Below, piece after piece: positions 52,587-59,853 of a DNA stretch of 64,000 nucleotides. Location of the stretch: contig DBDA01000003.1 of assembly GCA_002293375.1 (NCBI GenBank), positions 4,056 to 68,055 of the forward strand, in the 5' to 3' direction. The position numbers and the translations under genes were made by a program. How positions within the stretch are numbered: the stretch's first letter is position 1; each line of letters begins with the position of its first letter. The notes below the pieces were generated by a model. The model ran no database searches. It had not been told where the DNA came from and was given only the letters and a program-made list of their open reading frames with translations. Source of the DNA: Odoribacter sp. UBA944 (GTDB taxonomy: Bacteria; Bacteroidota; Bacteroidia; Bacteroidales; Marinifilaceae).

Positions 52587-53399
52587 ATGAAAAAGATAGT
52601 ATTGTTTTGGGCAGTGCTGGCAGTGGGATTGTCAGGCTGCGAGCGGGACGAGATCGACACGTTCGATTTAACCCGCCAAATGGTGTTGTTCAGGACCACA
52701 AGCAGCGCTATGACCTTTTCAGGGGTAGACGATGGTGGCAAGGTGGTGGTTGAGATCCCCTTCCGGGTAGCCGGCGATGTGGCGGATGCGGCGCGACAGG
52801 CCGCTTTTGTACAGACTGGCGACACGGTAGCCACCATATCCAACGACACGGTAAGAGCCCTGTCCGCCGACAAGTGGCGGGTGTTGGAGGCCGTTGTTCC
52901 GGCGGGTGCATTTGTGGGGGTATTGCGTATTGAGATCACCAAACCGTGGGCGGCCAACGACACCTTGCGGGAGGATCTGTTCCTTCGGTTGCTGACAACA
53001 GACGGCGGCGCTTTCTATGCAGGCCCCGAGAACCGGCAGCATACGCTGACCGTCAGCAACAAGGTCCAGGAGCCCCGCACGTGGGGAGCCATGTTGGCCC
53101 CGCAAAATACCCGTAGTATCGGCCTCTTCTCGCCTGCCTATTACGCTTGGATCATCGAAGCCACCGGATTAACGGAATTCCCTGTTACGGAGGCCATCGA
53201 GGGAGTCAATCTGGATGACGACGGCGTACCGCAAATATGGACTAGTGCTCAGAGAATGGATTTTATATCCAACCTGAAATACCTGCTCTATCTACGCAAC
53301 GAAGAAGCCGGCTCTCCGCTGCTGCACGACGAAGGAGACGGCAAAGGCCAACCGGTTGTGGTGGGACAGAATATCTACATCCCGCTCACGGCCCAATAA
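52587..53399 (+). CDS. DUF4843-family surface lipoprotein
   Basis: A 270-residue lipoprotein (lipobox 'GLSGC'). The N-terminal half, 'VLFRTTSSAMTFSGVDDGGKVVVEIPFRVAGDVADAARQAAFV', followed by 'LSADKWRVLEAVVPAGAFVGVLRIEITKPWAANDTLREDLFLRLLTTDGG', has the beta-sandwich pattern of DUF4843, which occurs behind SusCD genes lacking carbohydrate enzymes. It lies 18 bases after susD and 24 before the PKD-like gene. The probable role is an extra surface-exposed ligand-binding protein for the SusCD complex; the ligand is unknown. Confidence 0.85.
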   Translation: MKKIVLFWAVLAVGLSGCERDEIDTFDLTRQMVLFRTTSSAMTFSGVDDGGKVVVEIPFRVAGDVADAARQAAFVQTGDTVATISNDTVRALSADKWRVLEAVVPAGAFVGVLRIEITKPWAANDTLREDLFLRLLTTDGGAFYAGPENRQHTLTVSNKVQEPRTWGAMLAPQNTRSIGLFSPAYYAWIIEATGLTEFPVTEAIEGVNLDDDGVPQIWTSAQRMDFISNLKYLLYLRNEEAGSPLLHDEGDGKGQPVVVGQNIYIPLTAQ

Positions 53400-53423
53400 C
53401 AAAACCGATTAAACAACAAAAAG

Positions 53424-55208
53424 ATGAGAAAATACATTTTGCTGGCATTCGCTTTTGCTTGTACGCTCAGCGCGTGCTACGAGGACGACAGCATCAACGC
53501 CGACAGTTCGGTGCTGTATACTACGAACATTGTCAAGGCTGACGGAAACCTGGAACTGACCGTGAAATACATGGAAGAGAAGGAGTTCGCCCCGGAACTC
53601 CGATACGATGGCGACACCGTGAACTTTACCGCAGAGGATTACGCCAAATACGACTACCTTTGGCGGTTGTCCCACTACCCGAAGGGCCCGCAGCAGGATA
53701 CGTCGCGTGTTACCATCGGCACCGGCTACCCGTTGATGGCAACAATAGGTACCTACCCCGCCCTTTTCTACAACCTGCTATTGGAGATGACGGAAAAGGC
53801 GACCGGCATGAAATGCCTGTTCACCTGGAATACCCATGTGCAGTCGGGCGAGGTGGGGCAAGGCCTGCTGATTGCCTATACGCACGATGACGGAGCGAGC
53901 TCCGATCTGGCGTTGCTGCGCGGTTACCACTATGTAAGCAACAATTCGGATCTCCTGACCGCCGACTCTACAGGCAAGATGCCCAACGCGCTGATCATGC
54001 GCGATGTGTTCAGCCTAGCGAACGGCGGGCAGAAAGCCGACGGGGTAATCTCCTCCGTTATGTGCAGCGGTAAGACCACAGCAAAACTGATAGACATTGT
54101 GGTGCGGGACAAGCACTACTACCGCTTGAATCCCAATACCTTCCAAATTAACTATACCGACGGACGACTTTTCAACTTTCCGCCTCAGATATGGGCGCCC
54201 AAAAACGCATATCCGGTACCTGTTGCCGAAAATTACACCCGGGTATTTTGCATCAACGGAATCAGCGCACACCAATTCCAGATCGGGTCTACCGCCCAGG
54301 CTTATGCATTGCGGTACATATCACTGAATCCTACCGATACCGCTTTTGCCATACACCCCGATGTATGCGTAACCTCCAGTTCTACCGGATTTGGCGCGGC
54401 ACAGTTTTGGGATACCAAACGGGGGCGGATTGTCGGCATGGGTACCGGAAATGTGATTACGCTGCTCAAGCAAAACGACGGAAGGGATGTTTTTGACTAC
54501 AATCAGTTAAGCAACTTTGAACCGCTTTATGCAGGGCTGACGCAGCAAAGTCCGTTTGGATCCGTGTGGGTGCTGAGCGAGAAAGGGACCGGAAAACGTT
54601 ACTGCTACCTCATTCGAAATGAAAACGCCGTCTCCCCGTATGGAAACTACGGCGCTGCCATATTTGATATGTCGGGGTGTACCGATTTCGACCGATCGAC
54701 CGCTTGGGCTACTTCCCTGGGCAGGGTCACTAATGTCGTCTATGGCATGAATCAAGGAGGTAGCTGGCTCTATTATGCGGTGGGCAACAAGGTCTATGCC
54801 GTAGAGATGCCCCTGGCAAACCAAGTGCCCGGAACGGCCCCGGCGATCCCGACGGCGAAACATGTTTTCACCCTTGCGGAGGGAGAGGAGATCACCCACC
54901 TGCGTTGGCATTTGGAAAGAGGGTCTGTTTTCTGGAAACGGAACAGCGATGGCAAACCGCTATTCGATCGTAACGGTACGGAACAGACAAACCCTACGTG
55001 GACCGACTCGTGGTCCCGCAACCGGATGCTTACCATTGCCTCGTACAACAGTACCACCAAAGAGGGCAAGATCTATGCCGTTCCCTGCCCCAATCCGGCC
55101 AGCGGCGACCTGGTAGCCACCGCTCCGGATGACCCGGATTATGGATACATCGGACAATACGGCGGTTTCGGCAAGATCACGGCATTGGGTATGCGGGACG
55201 GATTTTAA
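53424..55208 (+). CDS. PKD-like family lipoprotein
   Basis: A 594-residue lipoprotein (lipobox cysteine 18, 'LSAC'). The N-terminal 200 residues are beta-rich with PKD-like traits ('YLWRLSHYPKGPQQDTSRVTIGTGYPLMATIGTYPALFYNLLLEMTEKATGMKCLFTWNTHVQ'). The rest has propeller-like repeats ('QSPFGSVWVLSEKGTGKRYCYLIRNENAVSPYG', 'GSWLYYAVGNKVYAVEMPLA'). Proteins of this kind are regular companions of SusC-SusD-DUF4843 loci in Bacteroidales and are taken as surface lipoproteins that bind the ligand. It ends the compact operon; a hairpin stands 46 bases behind it. Confidence 0.85.
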   Translation: MRKYILLAFAFACTLSACYEDDSINADSSVLYTTNIVKADGNLELTVKYMEEKEFAPELRYDGDTVNFTAEDYAKYDYLWRLSHYPKGPQQDTSRVTIGTGYPLMATIGTYPALFYNLLLEMTEKATGMKCLFTWNTHVQSGEVGQGLLIAYTHDDGASSDLALLRGYHYVSNNSDLLTADSTGKMPNALIMRDVFSLANGGQKADGVISSVMCSGKTTAKLIDIVVRDKHYYRLNPNTFQINYTDGRLFNFPPQIWAPKNAYPVPVAENYTRVFCINGISAHQFQIGSTAQAYALRYISLNPTDTAFAIHPDVCVTSSSTGFGAAQFWDTKRGRIVGMGTGNVITLLKQNDGRDVFDYNQLSNFEPLYAGLTQQSPFGSVWVLSEKGTGKRYCYLIRNENAVSPYGNYGAAIFDMSGCTDFDRSTAWATSLGRVTNVVYGMNQGGSWLYYAVGNKVYAVEMPLANQVPGTAPAIPTAKHVFTLAEGEEITHLRWHLERGSVFWKRNSDGKPLFDRNGTEQTNPTWTDSWSRNRMLTIASYNSTTKEGKIYAVPCPNPASGDLVATAPDDPDYGYIGQYGGFGKITALGMRDGF

Positions 55209-55254
55209 ATTTTAGTAGTTCGTTTTCTCAGTTAGTTTTTAGTTAGACAAGATC

Positions 55255-55300
55255 CCCCGCACGTTGACAAGCCTATGTCCATACGCCTTCTCGTGCGGGG
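55255..55300 (+). terminator. Long-loop hairpin between the Sus-like operon and the thioredoxin gene
   Basis: CCCCGCACG (55255-55263) pairs perfectly with CGTGCGGGG (55292-55300) around a 28-base loop and is followed by TTCTTATTTG. It may end the operon or act as a partial terminator that lowers expression of the next gene. The loop is longer than in the other terminators of this window. Confidence 0.6.
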
Positions 55301-55332
55301 TTCTTATTTGTTGAAACGTAAATTGTTAACGT

Positions 55333-56934
55333 ATGACATTCAAAACAATAACCGCCTTTATGGCAGCGCTGCTTTTTCTCTCCTGCGCCTCCACCCCTCC
55401 CGGTGTAACATTCGGGGAGGATTTGGAAAAAGCGCTGGCAAAAGCGAAAAAAACGGAGAAACCGGTTTTCGTAGCGCTACTTGGACAGCAGAATGAATTG
55501 TCGCAAAAAATGTTCCGGGAGGTTTTCCCGGACACAGCGACAGGTGAGTACTACAATGCGCATTTTGTGCCGGTGCTGCTGTGGGAGAATTCCCCGGAAG
55601 CGCAAGAACTTTTTGCCCGGTATGGGTTTAGCTATTATCCGGCCTTTCTTTTTCTGTCGCCCGAAGGGGATTTTCTGAAAAAAGAGGCCGGTTTCCGCGA
55701 TCCGGAAGCGTTGCTTCAATTGGGGCGGGAGTATAAAGTACCGCAGGCCGACGCACTCGCCGCCCTGCGCCGGGCGTTCAACGACGGCACGATAGACCGG
55801 GAGCAGTTGAAGGCCTACCTTGAACTCTCTTCGTCGTTGGGTATCCGGAACACGGAGGCCCTGGAGCAGTGGATCGATTCGGAACAGGAGGGAGCGGTCA
55901 GTGCAGAGACCTTTATGCTCATCGAAAATCAGCGGTGCGATGTACAGAGCGTGCCGTTCCGGTTCGTATCGGAACATGCCGGCGATTTTGCTGCTGTGGT
56001 CGGCCAAAACGAAGTGGAGCTATACCTCTATGGAAAGTACCTGGAACACCTGCGCAGGCTTCCGGAGAACGAAAGGCAAGCCTTTATGGGCAAATTGCGC
56101 GAAGGCGGATACACACTGGCGGATGCACTGGCGGAACACCTGACCATCCCCCGCTTCCGCGCCAACCACACTCCGGACAAAGCGCTGCTGGCCCGCATCG
56201 ACAAGCTGGCGAATACCTGGCCGGTGACCGCCCCTTTCCTTGCGAAGGAGATGATGCGGCAGGTGAATAAAAAGAATCCCGGTTTCGATGAGTATATGGC
56301 CGGATTTACGGCCAAGGCTGTTGCCTATGCCCCCGACCAAGCGGCACAGGTTGCGCGCTATATTGCTAACAACTACCTCATGGTGTACGGCGACATTCTG
56401 GCTGCCGATCCGTGGGTGGACCGCTATTTGGCGTGGAGCGGCAACCCCGATTACGATCCACGGATCACCAAATTCGTAAAACAGTCTACCGGTGAATTTC
56501 CGTGCGACGACTACGGCAAAGAGATGCCTGACTATTCGTTGAAAGACCTGAACGGCAAAGAGGTAGCTATCAGCAGCCTCCGCGGAAAGTTCCTGCTGAT
56601 GGACTTCTGGGCGTCGTGGTGCGGACCGTGTAAGGCCGATATTCCGCACGTAAAGGCGGCTTATGCAAAGTTCAAGAATGCGCCCATCCGCTTTGTCAGC
56701 ATCACCAATGACCGCGACGATGACGACTGGAAAAAGGCGGTAAAGGAGATCGATGTGCCGTGGTTGCACGTGACCTCGAAGGGTACCGATATGTTGCGTA
56801 AATATGGCGTACAGGGCATTCCGCGCATCATGGTGCTTGACCCACAGGGACGGTTGGTGGCAGACCAATTAAACGGCGCGACTATCGAGATGCAACTGCG
56901 CCGGTTGGCGAAAAAATACGGCTGGAAGCTGTAA
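55333..56934 (+). CDS. TlpA-type thioredoxin lipoprotein with a cysteine-less N-terminal thioredoxin-like domain
   Basis: A 533-residue lipoprotein (lipobox cysteine 18). Residues 25-135 look like a thioredoxin fold ('LAKAKKTEKPVFVALLGQQNELSQKMFREVF', 'LFARYGFSYYPAFLFLSPEGDFLKKEAGF', with the cis-proline site), but GQQNEL stands where CxxC belongs. A helical middle part follows. Residues 390-533 are a TlpA domain with the redox motif CGPC at 430-433 ('LLMDFWASWCGPCKADIPHVKAAY') and 'YGVQGIPRIMVLDPQGRLV'. It would reduce disulfides in the periplasm. The position behind the SusCD operon suggests it serves processing of a disulfide-rich imported ligand. Confidence 0.92.
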   Translation: MTFKTITAFMAALLFLSCASTPPGVTFGEDLEKALAKAKKTEKPVFVALLGQQNELSQKMFREVFPDTATGEYYNAHFVPVLLWENSPEAQELFARYGFSYYPAFLFLSPEGDFLKKEAGFRDPEALLQLGREYKVPQADALAALRRAFNDGTIDREQLKAYLELSSSLGIRNTEALEQWIDSEQEGAVSAETFMLIENQRCDVQSVPFRFVSEHAGDFAAVVGQNEVELYLYGKYLEHLRRLPENERQAFMGKLREGGYTLADALAEHLTIPRFRANHTPDKALLARIDKLANTWPVTAPFLAKEMMRQVNKKNPGFDEYMAGFTAKAVAYAPDQAAQVARYIANNYLMVYGDILAADPWVDRYLAWSGNPDYDPRITKFVKQSTGEFPCDDYGKEMPDYSLKDLNGKEVAISSLRGKFLLMDFWASWCGPCKADIPHVKAAYAKFKNAPIRFVSITNDRDDDDWKKAVKEIDVPWLHVTSKGTDMLRKYGVQGIPRIMVLDPQGRLVADQLNGATIEMQLRRLAKKYGWKL

Positions 56935-56950
56935 GAAGCTGTTTAATATG

Positions 56951-56985
56951 GAAGGTGTCCCCAAAGCGGGCACCTTCTTTTTTTA
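56951..56985 (+). terminator. Terminator after the thioredoxin lipoprotein gene
   Basis: The stem GAAGGTGTCC / GGGCACCTTC (one G-U pair) with a 7-base loop is followed by seven T's. The T-run overlaps the region where the upstream box of the following promoter would lie. Confidence 0.9.
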
Positions 56986-57000
56986 TTGAAAAAAATTCAG

Positions 57001-57008
57001 TAGATTTG
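57001..57008 (+). promoter_or_regulatory. -7 element of the threonine aldolase gene
   Basis: TAGATTTG matches TAnnTTTG. The -33 position is taken by the T-run of the preceding terminator (TTTT at 56978-56981, spacer 19), so the two sites share bases. The leader to the ATG at 57033 is about 20 bases. Confidence 0.6.
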
Positions 57009-57032
57009 GGAGCGTCATTCAAATAGACAGCT

Positions 57033-58061
57033 ATGAGTATTCGTGGTTTCGGAAGCGATAATTTCTCCGGTGTCCTGCCGGAGGTTTTTAATGCCCTGAA
57101 AGAGGCTTCCTACGGGCACCAACCTTCTTACGGGAACGATATCTACACGGAAAGGGCAGTGGAAGCGTTCAGGAAGATTTTCGGAAACAAGGCCGAAGTT
57201 TTTTTTGTTTACAACGGCACCGGCGCCAACATTGTGGCCATCTCCCCCTTTATCCGCTCCTACAACGCTGTTATATGCGCGGAAACGGCGCACGTCCACA
57301 CCGACGAATGCGGGGCTATTCAGAAACAGACCGGTTGCAAGTTGCTGACTGTTCCCACTTTTGATGGAAAACTGACCGTGGGGTTGATCGAAAACCACAT
57401 GCACGGGTTCGGTGATCAGCACCACTCCCAACCGGCCCTGATCTCCCTGACCCAATGTACGGAGTTGGGAACGGTCTACACCCCTCAGGAAATCCGGGAG
57501 ATTTGCGACTATGCACACGCCAACGGCCTGTATGTGCATGTAGACGGCGCACGCTTGGCCAACGCCGTTGCTTTCCTGGGATGTGACCCGAAGGAGATTA
57601 CCGTGGATGCAGGGGTCGACGTGCTTAGCTTCGGCGGTACTAAAAACGGATTGATGTTCGGTGAGGCGGTGATTTTCTTTACTGCTCCCGCCGGCCAGGA
57701 GGTGAAGTACATCCGCAAACAGGCCATGCAACTCCACTCAAAATCCCGGTTTATCGCCGCCCAGTTCGCCGCCCTCCTGAAAAACGGCTTGTGGCTGCAA
57801 ACTGCTTCCCACGCGAATGCCATGGCCCGAAAGTTAGCAGTGGAAGCGGAGGCGATCCCAGGCGTGCGGATCACGCAGAAGGTAGAGGGGAACGAGGTTT
57901 TCGCCATCATTCCCCGGGACAGGATCGAAGCGTTGCAACAGGAGGTTTTCTTTTATGTATGGGACCACAACACGTCGGAAGCCCGGTGGGTATGCTCGTT
58001 CGATACAACGGAAAACGACATCGACGAATTTGTGGACCTGCTGCGGAAAGAGTTGCCGTAA
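57033..58061 (+). CDS. ltaE: Low-specificity L-threonine aldolase
   Basis: A 342-residue PLP enzyme that splits threonine (or allo-threonine) to glycine and acetaldehyde. Family marks: 'MSIRGFGSDNFSGVLPEV', 'YGNDIYTERAVEAFRKIFG', 'CAETAHVHTDECGAIQKQTGCKLL' and the PLP lysine in 'VDVLSFGGTKNGLMFGEAVIFF'. It precedes mnmD by 17 bases, so the two are likely one transcript. Together with kbl at 29 kb, the cell has two separate routes from threonine to glycine. Confidence 0.95.
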   Translation: MSIRGFGSDNFSGVLPEVFNALKEASYGHQPSYGNDIYTERAVEAFRKIFGNKAEVFFVYNGTGANIVAISPFIRSYNAVICAETAHVHTDECGAIQKQTGCKLLTVPTFDGKLTVGLIENHMHGFGDQHHSQPALISLTQCTELGTVYTPQEIREICDYAHANGLYVHVDGARLANAVAFLGCDPKEITVDAGVDVLSFGGTKNGLMFGEAVIFFTAPAGQEVKYIRKQAMQLHSKSRFIAAQFAALLKNGLWLQTASHANAMARKLAVEAEAIPGVRITQKVEGNEVFAIIPRDRIEALQQEVFFYVWDHNTSEARWVCSFDTTENDIDEFVDLLRKELP

Positions 58062-58078
58062 CCCCTCTCCGGAAAGGC

Positions 58079-58747
58079 ATGGAAAGAAAATTGGTCTGCA
58101 CGGAAGACGGAAGCGCCACCCTCTATGTTCCGGAACTGAATGAACATTACCACTCCGTCCACGGGGCCGTGCAGGAGTCCCTCCATGTTTTTATCCGGGC
58201 CGGGGTGGAGTACAGCGGAAAAAAGGAGTTGCGGATAGTGGAAACGGGGTTCGGAACGGGGCTAAACGCCTACCTGACCTTGCTACATGCACACCGGAAC
58301 CACTTTTCCATCACTTACCACACTCTGGAAAAATACCCTTTATCGCTAGAAGAAACCCGGCTTTTGAACTATACGGAACATACCGCCGAACCGGAGGGCC
58401 TGTGCGGCGTTTTCCGCAAACTGCACGAATCGCCCTGGGAAACCGGGGTACGCCTGACACCCGGTTTTTTGCTGCACAAGCACCAAATTGATTTCCGGGA
58501 GTTCTGTTTTACCGAACAGTTTGACGTCGTCTTTTTCGATGCCTTTAGTCCCGAAGTACAACCCGATCTCTGGAACGCAATCGTATTTGAAAAATACCTC
58601 CGGGCCCTTGTGCCCGGAGGTATTCTGGTGACGTATTGTGTGAAAGGAACGGTAAAACAGGCACTCCGAAGCGTGGGGTTTACCGTGAAACGGCTCCCCG
58701 GCCCGCCGGGTAAGCGGGAGATGCTCCGGGCGGTCAAACCTGTTTAA
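58079..58747 (+). CDS. mnmD: tRNA 5-methylaminomethyl-2-thiouridine methyltransferase MnmD
   Basis: A 222-residue SAM-dependent methyltransferase. The SAM loop is 'IVETGFGTGLNAYLTLLHA' (E55-N63) and the catalytic acidic residue lies in 'FDVVFFDAFSPEVQPDLW'; the C-terminus 'KREMLRAVKP' is a family feature. MnmD makes the last methylation of mnm5s2U34 in tRNAs for Lys, Glu, Gln and Arg. In many other bacteria it is fused to an oxidase as MnmC; here it is the free methyltransferase. It ends one base before the convergent nitroreductase gene. The frame is open upstream to 57791; the start is set at MERKLVCTEDG. Confidence 0.92.
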   Translation: MERKLVCTEDGSATLYVPELNEHYHSVHGAVQESLHVFIRAGVEYSGKKELRIVETGFGTGLNAYLTLLHAHRNHFSITYHTLEKYPLSLEETRLLNYTEHTAEPEGLCGVFRKLHESPWETGVRLTPGFLLHKHQIDFREFCFTEQFDVVFFDAFSPEVQPDLWNAIVFEKYLRALVPGGILVTYCVKGTVKQALRSVGFTVKRLPGPPGKREMLRAVKPV

Positions 58748-58748
58748 C

Positions 58749-59345
58749 TTACCATTGGTTTGTGTGGACTTTGCTTTCGTCCCATTTGTCTTTCGGATTG
58801 TGCGGCATAGCCGGGTAACCGATTGGAATGACACAGAGGGATTTCACGGCTTCCGGCAACGGAATGTGTTTGTTTACCACCGCCATGCGATCTTCGTAGG
58901 GATAGGTAGCTGTCCATACGGCCCCCAACCCGAGGGCCTCCGCCGCCAGCAACACATTCTGAGTAGCTGCCGAACAATCCAGGTACCAGTAGCTCGATTT
59001 CTCGCTGTCACCGCATACGATGATGGCCATTGGGGCATGTTCCAGCATCTTGGCATACGGCAAACCCGCCGCCAGGGAGTCCAGTTTCGCCCGGTCGGTC
59101 ACGACGATGAATTCCCAGGGACGGATATCCTTGCCGCTGGGCGCAGACATGCCGGCGCGCAGCATGGTATCTATTTTCCCCTGCTCGACCGGTCGATCCG
59201 AGAACTTCCGTACACTTGTACGGGAGAAGATGTTTTCGATAGCGTCTTTTGTCCGGGCCTTGCCGGTTTCGGGACTGTTGTTGCAACACGATGATGCCAT
59301 AATTCCTGTGATTAAAAATAACACAACATAAAAATACCTCTTCAT
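58749..59345 (-). CDS. Exported nitroreductase-family lipoprotein
   Basis: A 198-residue flavin enzyme of the nitroreductase fold ('RTSVRKFSDRPVEQGKIDTMLRAGMSAPSGKDIRPWEFIVVTDRAKLDSLAAG', 'DCSAATQNVLLAAEALGLGAVWTATYP'), preceded by a signal with a double cysteine ('IMASSCCNN'). Nitroreductases use FMN and NAD(P)H, which makes an exported form unusual; it may receive FMN and electrons in the periplasm, or the lipobox may be misleading. It is the last gene of the parE-parC-aroK operon, 10 bases behind aroK, and converges on mnmD. The substrate is unknown. Confidence 0.88.
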   Translation of the reverse strand: MKRYFYVVLFLITGIMASSCCNNSPETGKARTKDAIENIFSRTSVRKFSDRPVEQGKIDTMLRAGMSAPSGKDIRPWEFIVVTDRAKLDSLAAGLPYAKMLEHAPMAIIVCGDSEKSSYWYLDCSAATQNVLLAAEALGLGAVWTATYPYEDRMAVVNKHIPLPEAVKSLCVIPIGYPAMPHNPKDKWDESKVHTNQW

Positions 59346-59355
59346 ATACTCTTTT

Positions 59356-59841
59356 TTAAAAATTAGGTTTCATCTCTTCCGATTCCCGGATCTCCTCTTT
59401 GGCCAACCGGTAAAAAGGCATTCGTTCTTCCAGATGCTTGCGCACAAAAGGGAGTATCTCTTCGTCTTTCAATCCGCTGACAAGCGGCCTTTTTGATTTT
59501 CCGCGGATTAACCGCTCCGAAAGGAGCATGGGATCGGTATTGATAAAGATGGTGTGCCCCTGCGCGTTCATGTATTCCATGTTATCGTTGAAGCAGGGAG
59601 TCCCTCCACCCAAAGCAAGGACAAAATGGTTGTAGAGTTCACAGACTTCCCGCAAATAACGGCTCTCCAGCGTGCGAAATCCCTTCTCCCCTTTCTCGGC
59701 AAAAAGCCGGGAGATCGAACTTCTCTCCCGCTCCACAATGTAGGCATCCAGGTCGATAAAGCGGAGCCCCAACTCCTGGGACATCTCCCGCCCGCGGCGT
59801 GTTTTTCCGCATCCCATATAACCGACCAGAAAATAGTTCAT
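59356..59841 (-). CDS. aroK: Shikimate kinase
   Basis: A 161-residue P-loop kinase that phosphorylates shikimate at O3, the fifth step of aromatic amino acid synthesis. P-loop 'GYMGCGKT' (7-14), shikimate-binding Asp and Arg in 'FIDLDAYIVE' and 'GFRTLE', the 'ALGGGTP' loop and the lid arginine in 'SKRPLVSG' are all present. Length is normal. It is 12 bases behind parC and overlaps nothing, within the topoisomerase operon, a gene order I know of no functional reason for. Confidence 0.96.
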   Translation of the reverse strand: MNYFLVGYMGCGKTRRGREMSQELGLRFIDLDAYIVERERSSISRLFAEKGEKGFRTLESRYLREVCELYNHFVLALGGGTPCFNDNMEYMNAQGHTIFINTDPMLLSERLIRGKSKRPLVSGLKDEEILPFVRKHLEERMPFYRLAKEEIRESEEMKPNF

Positions 59842-59853
59842 GCTGTTCTACCG

